Of a DNA stretch of 37,482 bases, positions 24,973-33,022 are shown piece by piece; position 1 is the stretch's first letter, and every line of letters starts with the position of its first letter. The stretch is from Treponema sp. GTDB lineage: Bacteria; Spirochaetota; Spirochaetia; Treponematales; Breznakiellaceae. Below the pieces are notes generated by a model. That model saw only the letters and a list, made by a program, of their open reading frames with translations. It made no database searches and was not told the origin of the DNA. Position numbers and translations under genes: made by a program. The stretch covers positions 1 to 37,482 of the forward strand of contig JAIRYV010000032.1 of assembly GCA_031267685.1 (NCBI GenBank), read 5' to 3'.

Positions 24973-26148
24973 ATGGCGTATGCTATTGGGTTGATGAGTG
25001 GAACTTCACTGGATGGGTGTGATGCGGCGCTGATACGGATTGATGGAGACAAGATCAGTCCGGTGGCTTTTGTCTCGCTGCCGATGTCCGAGTCGCTGCG
25101 TGGCAAAATCCTGGACTGCTGTTCGCTTGAAAAATCGAATGTGCGGCTCCTGTGCAGCGTAAACGTGGAACTTGGGTACTGGTTTGCTCAGGCGGCAAAG
25201 AGAGTGCTGGCGGAAGCAGGTGTTGCGATTGGCGATGTGGAGTGTATTGGTTCGCATGGACAGACTGTGTATCATATCGCAGAAAATGAGAAGTTATACC
25301 GAGCTTCCACACTGCAAATAGGTGAGCCAGCCATTATCGCGTATGAGACTGGTATTCCGGTGGTATCGAACCTGCGGGCGATGGACATAGCTGCAGGTGG
25401 ACGTGGTGCGCCGCTGGTACCCTATGCGGAATACCTTTTGTACCGCGCTGATCATCCACGCGTACTGCAAAATCTTGGCGGCATCGGCAATGTAACGGCT
25501 CTGGGCGCAAACTGTGGCCTAGATGAGGTGTTTGCTTTTGACACAGGCCCGGGTAACATGATCATTAACGCGCTGGCAAAGCGTTTTTACGGAATTGATT
25601 ATGACGATGGTGGCGCGATTGCCGCGACTGGTGCGGTCAACGAAGCGCTTCTAGCCGAGTGGATGGCTATTCCTTATGTGAGCGCCCCACCGCCAAAGGC
25701 TACGGGACGCGAACTGTATGGTGTACAATTTGTGGAGGCGGCGCTTACCTCGCACATTGGTATCGGTCCGCAAGACTGGCTTGCCACTGCAACGACCTAC
25801 ACCGCAGCTACGATTGAGTTGAACTATCGCCGCTTCGTATTTCCGCGTTGTCCTGCAAAAGAAATCATTGCGAGCGGAGGCGGCGTCCATAACAAAACAC
25901 TACTCGACGAAATTGCCCGACGTTTGCCGGAATGTACTATGCGTACCCAGGAAGACTTGGGCTGGGATTCAGACTCAAAGGAAGCGGTTGCTTTCGCACT
26001 TCTGGCGCATGAAACTATGCATGGCTGCTCTTCCAATGTGCCAGGCGCAACTGGTGCGAGACACCCTGTTGTTCTTGGCTGCATTACACCTGCGCCGGCA
26101 ACTGGTTCCCGGAACTTAGATAGGCTTGCCACTATAAAGATGAAGTGA
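24973..26148 (+). CDS. anmK: Anhydro-N-acetylmuramic acid kinase
   Basis: 391 residues, AGGAGG before the ATG. Family motifs: GLMSGTSLDGCDAALI (ATP loop), ECIGSHGQTVYH, IGEPAIIAYETGIPVVSNLRAMDIAAGGRGAPLVPYAE, NLGGIGNVT, AFDTGPGNMIIN, and EIIASGGGVHNKTLL. It converts anhydro-MurNAc from cell-wall turnover to MurNAc-6-phosphate in the cytoplasm. The upstream relics of a dipeptidase and a peptide importer suggest this was once part of a muropeptide uptake and recycling cluster (inference). Slightly longer than usual at the C-terminus. Confidence 0.95.
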   Translation: MAYAIGLMSGTSLDGCDAALIRIDGDKISPVAFVSLPMSESLRGKILDCCSLEKSNVRLLCSVNVELGYWFAQAAKRVLAEAGVAIGDVECIGSHGQTVYHIAENEKLYRASTLQIGEPAIIAYETGIPVVSNLRAMDIAAGGRGAPLVPYAEYLLYRADHPRVLQNLGGIGNVTALGANCGLDEVFAFDTGPGNMIINALAKRFYGIDYDDGGAIAATGAVNEALLAEWMAIPYVSAPPPKATGRELYGVQFVEAALTSHIGIGPQDWLATATTYTAATIELNYRRFVFPRCPAKEIIASGGGVHNKTLLDEIARRLPECTMRTQEDLGWDSDSKEAVAFALLAHETMHGCSSNVPGATGARHPVVLGCITPAPATGSRNLDRLATIKMK

Positions 26149-26172
26149 TAGGTTTAGAAGTAAGGAGTTTTG

Positions 26173-26730
26173 TTGAACTATCTTATTATTTCTGGTAATC
26201 CTAAGCGAGACGGTCTCTGTTACTCGGTAAGTGAGGAGGCGCGACGGGGCGCGCTGGATGGCGGCGCTGAGGTGGAAGTCCTCACGCTGGAGAAACTGGA
26301 TCGCTGTCATGTCTGCGGCAATGGCTGGGGAACCTGTCGTGAAGAGCATACCTGCGTATTTGGCGATGATGGTTTTAACGCTGCACAGGGAAAGGTGTGG
26401 AAGGCGGATGCCTTCTGTTTCATCACGCCGGTATACTGGGGTGAAATGGCAGAGTCCCTGAAATGCTTCTTTGACCGCCTGCGCCGCTGCGAGTTTGGTC
26501 AGAGCCGGGCGTTTTCAGGCAAGCCGGTCTTACTGGTCGCCTCGCCAGGCGGCACTGGTAATGGAATGCTCACCTGCCTTGAGCAGATGGACCGCTTCAG
26601 CCGACACACTGGTGCGATAATTTTTGACTATATAGGCATTAATCGTTGGAACAGTGATTATAAAAGACGCGCTGTGTACGAGGCCGTCAAAGCCATGGCA
26701 ACGGGACGTGAAGCGGGTAAGACTATATAG
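26173..26730 (+). CDS. Flavodoxin-like NAD(P)H-dependent oxidoreductase
   Basis: 185 residues from a TTG at 26173 (another TTG at 26170); AAGGAG lies five bases before 26173. Fold motifs: LIISGNPKRDGLCYSV (FMN phosphate loop), then a cysteine-rich loop CHVCGNGWGTCREEHTC, ITPVYWGEMAESLKCFFDRLRRCE and VLLVASPGGTGNG. It resembles FMN reductases / iron-sulfur flavoproteins; the CxxC...C...C loop could hold a metal cluster, but the spacing is not diagnostic. Substrate unknown. Starts 24 bases after anmK, so probably co-transcribed. Confidence 0.82.
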   Translation: MNYLIISGNPKRDGLCYSVSEEARRGALDGGAEVEVLTLEKLDRCHVCGNGWGTCREEHTCVFGDDGFNAAQGKVWKADAFCFITPVYWGEMAESLKCFFDRLRRCEFGQSRAFSGKPVLLVASPGGTGNGMLTCLEQMDRFSRHTGAIIFDYIGINRWNSDYKRRAVYEAVKAMATGREAGKTI

Positions 26731-26801
26731 GAGAGCTTCATGATTACTGCACGGAAGCGCGCACTATTTAAAAAAAATCTTGACATTGCCGCTGATACCC
26801 C

Positions 26802-26830
26802 TTGTCAAAGATTCAAAAAAGAGGTATAAA
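26802..26830 (+). promoter_or_regulatory. Promoter of tRNA-Leu
   Basis: TTGTCA (26802-26807), 17 bases, TATAAA (26825-26830). Initiation would be near 26837, about 12 bases before the mature tRNA. Confidence 0.7.
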
Positions 26831-26848
26831 GTAAGAAACGGTGAAAAT

Positions 26849-26931
26849 GCCGGCGTGGTGAAATGGCAGACACGGCAGACTCAAAATCTGCTGCTCGCAA
26901 GGGTGTGTGGGTTCAAGTCCCACCGCCGGCA
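26849..26931 (+). tRNA. tRNA-Leu (anticodon CAA)
   Basis: 83 bases. Acceptor stem GCCGGCG/CGCCGGC, D-loop region TGGTGAAATGGCAGACAC, anticodon stem CAGA/TCTG around CTCAAAA (anticodon CAA), long class II variable arm (CTCGCAAGGGTG), T-loop GGTTCAAGTCC, discriminator A. The CCA end is not encoded. Confidence 0.96.
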
Positions 26932-26932
26932 A

Positions 26933-26977
26933 ACGGTCAGTTCTTTGTAATACAAGGAGCTGGCCGTTCTCTTTTCA
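26933..26977 (+). terminator. Terminator of tRNA-Leu
   Basis: ACGGTCAG pairs with CTGGCCGT (one G-T pair) around an inner stem CTTTGT/ACAAGG, followed by TTCTCTTTTC. Confidence 0.75.
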
Positions 26978-27027
26978 ATATCTTAATATCTTGATCCATT
27001 TTTAATCGCCCGCGTGGGGCAGTCTTG

Positions 27028-28782
27028 TTATGCTGGAATAGCGACTGCGCTGGACTGCGCGGTGTATAGTTCTGCATACAATCCGCCATGGGCTAGCAAT
27101 TCCTCGTGCTTGCCCTGTTGTTTGATACCTTCATCGTCAATGACTACAATGAAATCCGCGTTGCGAATTGTGGACAGCCGGTGTGCGATGATAAGCGTAG
27201 TGCGACCTTTGGATAGCTCCTCCAAGGCCCGCTGTATCTTGAGTTCAGTTGCTGAGTCCAACGCCGAAGTAGCCTCATCAAGAATGAGGATCGGCGGATT
27301 CTTTAAGAAGATACGGGCTATGCTCACCCGTTGTTTCTGACCCCCGGAAAGTTTGATGCCGCGCTCACCGACGATAGAATCATAACCATCTGGTAGGCGC
27401 ATAATGTCGTCATGTATCTCAGCGCGTTTTGCGGCCTCAATGATTTCGTCGTTGGTTGCGTCGATTCGGCCATAGCCAATGTTTTCCTTAATCGTGCTGG
27501 CAAAGAGAAACACGTCTTGCTGAACAATGCCAATGTTCCGCCTCAGTGATTCAAGCGTGAGATCGCGGATGTCATGGCCGTCAATGGTTATGGAACCAGC
27601 GCTGATTTCGTAAAAGCGCGGCAGCAGGTGGCAGATCGTGGTTTTGCCGCCGCCGGAAGGCCCAACCAGCGCCACTGTGCCTCCCGCTGAGACACGCAGG
27701 TTGATGTGTTCCAGCACGGTTCTATCGTTGTTATACGAGAACGTAACGTCGCGGTACTCAATGTTGCCACGCACATGCTTGAGCGCAATGGCGTTGTCTT
27801 TGTCGCGAATGTCCGGCTGTATACGCATGATTTCTACAAAGCGGCCAAAACCTGCCATGCCGGTGGTGTACTGCTCGACAAAGCCCGCGAGACGGCGTAT
27901 GGGCTGCAGAAAGGCCGCCACAAAGAGGTTACAGGCGATGAGTCCCGCAAGATCCATCTTCCCCTGCATGATGAGAACACCGCCCACCGCTAGAACGACC
28001 ACATTCAGTATATGGAGCAAAAAATCCAGCTTACAGTGAAAGGTCGCCATGGACTTGTAATACACCTTTTTGGCTGACTTGTAGTTCTCGTTCCCGCCTC
28101 GGAACTTACTCGTCTCATAAGACTCATTCGTAAACGCTTTGGCGACTCGCACGCCTGATATGCTTGATTCCAGCGAAGCATTGATCTCGGCAGTGCGTTC
28201 CTTCACGCTCCGTGATGCCTTCATCATCTGCCGCCGTGAGTACACAGTATGAATCACCATAAGCGGTACAATGCAAAACAGTATCACCGCCATTTCCCAG
28301 CGCAGCATAAGAATGAGGATGAATGAACCTACCAGCGTCAGAATTGATATAAACAGGTCTTCGGGGCCATGATGAGCAAGTTCAGTAACCTCCCAGAGGT
28401 CGTTTGTTACCCGCGACATGATCTGGCCAGTACGATTATTGTCGTAGAATGAGAACGACAGCGTTTGCAGATGCTTAAAGAGGTCACGCCGCATATCAGC
28501 TTCAATGTACGCGCCCACCGTATGTCCCCAATAGGTTATGAAGTAGGAAAACAGGGTACGGAGCAGGTAGAGTCCGACCATAAGCCCAATCATAATGAAG
28601 AAAAAGCTGAATATCTGTTGGGGCAGAAGGGTTTCAATCGTGTACTTGGTCATCATAGGGAAGAGCAGGTCCACGCCGGCGCTTAACGACGCGCAGAGCA
28701 TATCGGCGCCAAACAAGAGTAGGTGCGGCCGGTAATACTCCGCGAAGATTTTTAAGGGAGCTTTGTTATAATCTGTAGTCAT
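27028..28782 (-). CDS. ABC exporter, fused permease and ATPase
   Basis: 584 residues from the ATG at 28782 (MTTDYNKAPLKIFAEYYRPH); a GTG start at 28827 would add 15 residues but lacks a ribosome-binding site. Six membrane segments in residues about 20-320. The ATPase domain has Walker A GPSGGGKTT, LSGGQKQRVS, Walker B ILILDEATSALD and H-loop IIAHRLST. This is a half-transporter of the MsbA/multidrug type and must work as a dimer. Being a single gene with no partner, a homodimer is likely. Substrate unknown. It converges on the tRNA-Leu gene. Confidence 0.92.
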   Translation of the reverse strand: MTTDYNKAPLKIFAEYYRPHLLLFGADMLCASLSAGVDLLFPMMTKYTIETLLPQQIFSFFFIMIGLMVGLYLLRTLFSYFITYWGHTVGAYIEADMRRDLFKHLQTLSFSFYDNNRTGQIMSRVTNDLWEVTELAHHGPEDLFISILTLVGSFILILMLRWEMAVILFCIVPLMVIHTVYSRRQMMKASRSVKERTAEINASLESSISGVRVAKAFTNESYETSKFRGGNENYKSAKKVYYKSMATFHCKLDFLLHILNVVVLAVGGVLIMQGKMDLAGLIACNLFVAAFLQPIRRLAGFVEQYTTGMAGFGRFVEIMRIQPDIRDKDNAIALKHVRGNIEYRDVTFSYNNDRTVLEHINLRVSAGGTVALVGPSGGGKTTICHLLPRFYEISAGSITIDGHDIRDLTLESLRRNIGIVQQDVFLFASTIKENIGYGRIDATNDEIIEAAKRAEIHDDIMRLPDGYDSIVGERGIKLSGGQKQRVSIARIFLKNPPILILDEATSALDSATELKIQRALEELSKGRTTLIIAHRLSTIRNADFIVVIDDEGIKQQGKHEELLAHGGLYAELYTAQSSAVAIPA

Positions 28783-28978
28783 AATGTATGATATAACCAT
28801 AAACGAAAAGTGGAAACTATTCACCAAAGGAGTAAGGCATTATTGACAGGAAGTTCAGAGGCTGTTTATGATAGCTTACGCGTTGTTTATCGTATCTGCG
28901 CAGAGTGGGGTTTCCTAAACAAGGGGACTGTCCTTTACCAGATGGCAAGCACAAACGACTAGAAAAGCATCTGGAAGT

Positions 28979-29623
28979 ATGAGTAAACGAGCGACACAAC
29001 ATCTGTTTGATCTTATGTTCAAATGCCTTTTACACTTGTCGAGTGTGGCCATCGTACATTTCATGCACCTGATAGCACGGTTGAGTACCCTAAAACTGAA
29101 ACCGTAACGCGCAATCTGAGGCACATCATCTCTGACATACTTATTGTGATTAACAGGGTCTGTGCCTATCACCTTGAGGCACAGATTAACAATGACGAAG
29201 ACATAGCGTTACGAGTCTTTGAGTACGATTGGCAGGCAGGCTTACGGAGCAAAACGGTTTGTGGGAATGTGATAACGGTGAAGTTTCCGCGTTCCATAGT
29301 GATGTACTGGAAAACGACCAAGAACACCCCTGATGTAGTAACATTGCGTCTGGAGTTTCCAGATGGCGCGACTTATGACTATCAGGTGAAGCGTTTCAAG
29401 CTTCTTGATTATACGATAGAAGGATATCATGAAAAAACGAGTAAGAGGACACCCGCTGGATATCCTGGAGCATGGCGAGCAGATGTACGCAGAACGGTAC
29501 TCGTCCTATGAACAGTTCATGGAAGAGGAAGCCATAGTGCGCAAACGGCTGGAGGCCCATGGGAAGGAATGGGTTGCGACGCGAGAGAAAACGCAGCGGA
29601 CTGTCCGCTGCTTCATTAACTAG
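28979..29623 (+). pseudogene. Rpn-family (PD-(D/E)XK) nuclease/transposase, frameshifted
   Basis: The first frame (ATG 28979: MSKRATQHLFDLMFKCLLHLSSVAIVHF) runs into a stop. The match continues one frame over from about 29065 (DSTVEYPKTETVTRNLRHIISD, AYHLEAQINNDEDIALRVFEYDW, VITVKFPRSIVMYWKTTKNTPDVVTLRLEFPDGATYDYQVKRFKLLDYTIEG). Another shift near 29430 leads to MKKRVRGHPLDILEHGEQMYAERY... ending at 29623. The nuclease motif strand with E-x-Q (LEAQINND) is preserved. Rpn proteins promote recombination and are often multicopy; this copy is dead. Confidence 0.8.
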
Positions 29624-29655
29624 CACTACCCATTCAAGCCGTTTAAGGCTGCGTT

Positions 29656-31620
29656 TCAAACCGGCATTGCAATGGCAATGTGATCCAAATCATCCGAAAC
29701 TACAAAGCGATATCGATCACCGCCGCCGCGATTGCGGTCTTCCTTGCACACCGTTATACGCGGAGGCTTACTAGCTCCGCCATTCCCGCTTGAGGCGCCA
29801 TCGCCAACCCATACCGCACACGCCCAATAAGTGATTCCCGGTTCCACAGTCCCCTCCAGCGTGGGGATCGCTACCTGAGGATGAATCACGTTGAGGTTTG
29901 GCGCGGGAACAAGTACAGAACCTCGCCGACAGGAAACGGGCGCCAGGTCATCAGGAAAACCGCCTTCCAACGCCACAATCCAAGACGCAGCCCAAGGGAA
30001 AAGGAGCAACGCCGAACTCGCCCCTTCCCCATCAGCATTGCGGATAGGCAGCGCATCGTCCGTGTCATTGCAGCGTGGAACTGAGAAGCCGCCTTCCACC
30101 GCAAGTAAGGAACGGCTGCTCTCAATCCGATGAATGCGCACGTGCCAGTCGCCCATACGCACCAATGCTGTGATGATACTTACACCATTCCATGGTTGCC
30201 AACGGCTTTTCAGCCATTTTTCTCCAGCCTCCCGATCTATCGCCTTCCGGCGTTCCCGCCAGTAGCCGTCCCCTTCCGAAAGGACTAGCATCGAATCACA
30301 TCCGATCTTTTCAAGACCATAATTACTATGAGATACACAAAAACCAAAGCGCGCCGAGTATGCAAACTTGCCATATTTCTGCGCTCCATGATTCATATCA
30401 AAGGACGAAGCATCTCCCGCACACAGTAACTGCGCGTCAGCGGCGCTGTTACTGATGATAAACCCAGGAGTCTTGTCCGTTACATAACGATGCTGTACGT
30501 GCCGACCACCCTGAGCCGTTTCCGGGAATGCGGGGGCTTCCTCAGCCCTCCAGAAAGGATGATCTTCCCGCAAAGCAAGAATGAGATATGTCTTCAACGC
30601 CCAATAAGGTGAGCCAGGCGAATTGTAGGCATCCGCCATGATGAGGTTTGGATAGGCGTAGCCTACCGAGAGGATGCCGCCGGAGTCAAGAATTGAGCGG
30701 GAAAACCAGCGCCGCAGATTCCGTAGCACAATGCCCTTCATCACGCTCCAAGGTACAACTTCAAGACCAGCAAAAGCACAGGCTGAGAAAAACGAGGACT
30801 CGGCAAAACGATAGGTAAGACTACGCCCATAGGGGATCATCGAGCCATCCCTATAAAACCACTGGGTAAAGGATTGTGCGAACTTTTCCGCACGTTCACG
30901 GAATCGCTTGACAAAACGCTGTATAGGCGCTGTTGCAAACGCCGCCATAGTATCCTGCTGTTCCGCAAGCGCAGCAAGCACAAGGCTGTAAAAATGAAAG
31001 CCCATAGGATTGTATAAATCGAAGTATCCTCCTTTCCCGTCTTCATACCAGCCATCACCCTTATAGCAAGACTCCACAACCGCAAACGATTCTTCCTCCG
31101 CCTCTGTGTTTACCGGAAGCCCCTGCATCCGGAAAGCTGTCTGAACGATCAGGCGGAAAAAGTGCCAGTTCGAATCCGGTAGTTTCCGCGTCTCAATGAA
31201 GGAAAGCCAGTGGTAAAGATTGCGCCGGCTATGCTCGTCCAATGGATCCCAAAACACATGGGGCGCGAGTATCAGCGCAAAGGAAAGAGGCGCCATTTCC
31301 ACAAGCCGTTGATCCCGATCTTCACAGCCATTCCAGTATGCGTTATCATCAGGGTTGACCCCCCGGATCAGCATGTTCTGTAACACAGCAGTGTCCGTCC
31401 ATGTTCCACCGCCTGCGATGAACGGAGCTATGCCCCAAAGACAACGACACCAGGCTTCCATTCGGGCAATATTTGGTGAGTAGAGAGCCGCCGCGGTTCC
31501 CAGATGGTAGCCGCTCAGTACAGCATGACTAGAAAGCGGCGCAAGCAATTCCTCAAGGCTCTGCGCAAGATCAGCGCGGGTTTTCAGAGGATTGTGATAA
31601 ACAGGAAAATCAAAGTTCAT
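29656..31620 (-). CDS. DUF2264-domain protein
   Basis: 654 residues from the ATG at 31620, with GGAGAA just upstream; a longer frame to 31653 lacks such a site. The N-terminal two thirds (about 10-400) is an alpha-helical toroid typical of DUF2264 (NPLKTRADLAQSLEELLAPL, EAWCRCLWGIAPF, FDLYNPMGFHFYSLVLA, DGSMIPYGRSLTYRFAESSFFSA, SPYWALKTYLILALREDHPFW). The rest is a beta domain. This resembles polysaccharide lyases and glycoside hydrolases of the heparinase type, but activity has not been assigned as far as I know. No signal peptide, so cytoplasmic. Arabinofuranosidase and sugar permeases nearby make a carbohydrate role plausible (inference). Confidence 0.85.
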   Translation of the reverse strand: MNFDFPVYHNPLKTRADLAQSLEELLAPLSSHAVLSGYHLGTAAALYSPNIARMEAWCRCLWGIAPFIAGGGTWTDTAVLQNMLIRGVNPDDNAYWNGCEDRDQRLVEMAPLSFALILAPHVFWDPLDEHSRRNLYHWLSFIETRKLPDSNWHFFRLIVQTAFRMQGLPVNTEAEEESFAVVESCYKGDGWYEDGKGGYFDLYNPMGFHFYSLVLAALAEQQDTMAAFATAPIQRFVKRFRERAEKFAQSFTQWFYRDGSMIPYGRSLTYRFAESSFFSACAFAGLEVVPWSVMKGIVLRNLRRWFSRSILDSGGILSVGYAYPNLIMADAYNSPGSPYWALKTYLILALREDHPFWRAEEAPAFPETAQGGRHVQHRYVTDKTPGFIISNSAADAQLLCAGDASSFDMNHGAQKYGKFAYSARFGFCVSHSNYGLEKIGCDSMLVLSEGDGYWRERRKAIDREAGEKWLKSRWQPWNGVSIITALVRMGDWHVRIHRIESSRSLLAVEGGFSVPRCNDTDDALPIRNADGEGASSALLLFPWAASWIVALEGGFPDDLAPVSCRRGSVLVPAPNLNVIHPQVAIPTLEGTVEPGITYWACAVWVGDGASSGNGGASKPPRITVCKEDRNRGGGDRYRFVVSDDLDHIAIAMPV

Positions 31621-31779
31621 AATTTCTCCAATAGTAGTCAATGATTCTATCATAACTCTGCAGCGGATAGACAGTCCTACACCAGTCCGCTAAATCCCGC
31701 GCTCGTGAAGGAAGTCAATCACTGATCGTATATCAACGAAATAACTTTCTTAGTATCCCCCAGAATCTTTACAATGTCC

Positions 31780-32091
31780 TATAAGACTCTTACAGACATG
31801 TGTAAGACTCTTACAGACATGTGTAAGAGTCTTACAGACATGTGTAAATGTCTTACAGACATGTGTAAATGTCTTACAGACATGTGTAAGACTCTTACAG
31901 ACATGTGTAAATGTCTTACAGACATGTGTAAGACTCTTACACATATGTGTAAAGGTCTTACAGACATGTGTAAAACCTCTTTAACCAGCAAAAGAGAGCA
32001 TTGGTGATTCCCTGCCACCATTCCTCAATGCCATTGCTTTAGATGATTTGATTATAGCATCACCCTGTCTTAGTCGTCCATACCTTTTTCT
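31780..32091 (-). repeat. Dispersed repeat element, copy 1: 115-bp head plus nine 21-bp units
   Basis: The array spans 31780-31968 with unit starts every 21 bases from 31780 to 31948; a tenth, diverged unit at 31969 leads into the head. The unit core is the near-palindrome TGTAAGACTCTTACA or TGTAAATGTCTTACA followed by GACATG; one unit ends CATATG instead. Reverse-complemented, the head and first units match copy 2 at 24511 in order. Frames on both strands are open because 21 is divisible by three, giving seven-residue peptide repeats (TDMCKTL or THVCKSL), but I see no ribosome-binding site and doubt they are translated. Confidence 0.85.
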
Positions 32092-32130
32092 ATTCAATTC
32101 TCGGAATTTTTCATTCCTCCATGCCGAAAG

Positions 32131-32151
32131 AAAACGCCGATACTATCGGCG
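32131..32151 (-). terminator. Terminator of the MCP-secreted protein operon
   Basis: On the minus strand CGCCGATA-G-TATCGGCG is a perfect stem followed by TTTTCTTTC. It lies about 130 bases after the stop of the 244-residue gene and in front of the repeat element. Confidence 0.75.
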
Positions 32152-32278
32152 CTCATTACTTCCAAGGTATAGCGATACTCAGAAAGGTTCAAATGTAAAC
32201 TCAGCTTCACCACAAAACCTTCAAACAGTAGCCGCGTATCCAAATTTATATATATCTGCTTTTACGCCTCGCCGGGTC

Positions 32279-33013
32279 TTAGCGCTTCACTGGACGCAGA
32301 ACACCCGTAATGGTCAGTACCGACTGATTATCCAACTGCACATCCAGGGTTCCATCCCAGTTAAACATGGCCATCATGTCGCCGTAATCGGTTTGGATGG
32401 AACTTGTCTGGGTAGCGTTACCAGCAGACACGGCCCGTCCCGAAGGAGTAGCTGGGTCCCAGACCTTTTTCCAGTCAACCCGAGATACGGTCCCGTCAGA
32501 AGAAAAATCTTGAGAAATAAACTGGGGATCATGGCCCTCAATATACCCGATGGTCCGCTTCAGGAATCGCCCACGGGGGAAATTCAGGCGGCTTTGACTG
32601 TCCGTCTGTATCTGGTAGGCTATGCCCCGATGCACAAACTCCATAGTAATGACCTTTCCTTCCTGGTACACATGGAGATTGTCCTCCTGCCGGGTAACAT
32701 CAGCGGAGACCGAAAAGAGCAAGAGTCCTCGAAAGCCCTTGGAGATAGTCGCCCGTCCCATGATGTCAGTCTCCAGGGGCGCAAACAGAGAAGTCGAGTG
32801 CTGTCGTGAGGCCCCTGAAACCGCGTCAAAGCTATCCTTATTCGCTTCAATATAGCGAATACCTGAAGTATAACTGAGGTAATTTCCCGAATCTTGCTGG
32901 GCGCAGTTATACCGAAAGTCAATACTTAGGTCTTGGGCATAAGCCATCCCCGTAGCGAGGCAACCCAAGAGCATCCATAGAACACTTCTTTTGTTCATCT
33001 TTTGCTTCTCCAT
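32279..33013 (-). CDS. Small secreted protein, outer-membrane lipoprotein-sorting-like
   Basis: 244 residues with a signal peptide MNKRSVLWMLLGCLATGMAYA before QDLS. The first ATG (33013) is five bases after AAGGAG; a second, 32998, begins at MNKRS. The mature protein is beta-rich (LSIDFRYN, SYTSGIRYIEANKDSFDAVSG, GFRGLLLFSVSADVTRQEDNLHVY, GKVITMEFVHRGIAYQIQTD), loosely like outer-membrane lipoprotein carrier/sorting proteins, but it has no lipobox and I cannot name it. It starts nine bases after the stop of the chemoreceptor gene, so they form an operon. A link between the two, for example as a periplasmic partner of the receptor, is only suggested by position. Confidence 0.75.
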   Translation of the reverse strand: MEKQKMNKRSVLWMLLGCLATGMAYAQDLSIDFRYNCAQQDSGNYLSYTSGIRYIEANKDSFDAVSGASRQHSTSLFAPLETDIMGRATISKGFRGLLLFSVSADVTRQEDNLHVYQEGKVITMEFVHRGIAYQIQTDSQSRLNFPRGRFLKRTIGYIEGHDPQFISQDFSSDGTVSRVDWKKVWDPATPSGRAVSAGNATQTSSIQTDYGDMMAMFNWDGTLDVQLDNQSVLTITGVLRPVKR

Positions 33014-33022
33014 AATAACTCC

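Noticed and set aside
28843-28962. 39-codon frame (TTG start) after AAAGGAG between the exporter and the Rpn relic
   Set aside because: The spacing to the start is long, the start codon is weak, and the peptide has no recognisable features.
31780-31968. CRISPR array
   Set aside because: The units are directly adjacent with no unique spacers, and no cas genes are present in the window. The same applies to the 14-bp array.
31774-32007. Cysteine-rich seven-residue repeat peptides encoded on both strands of the 21-bp array
   Set aside because: Open frames on both strands follow automatically from a 21-bp unit without stops. There is no ribosome-binding site or signal sequence.
32048-32809. 253-residue open frame on the plus strand
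   Set aside because: It is largely antisense to the secreted-protein gene, with no domain and no ribosome-binding site. Its first part covers the repeat head.
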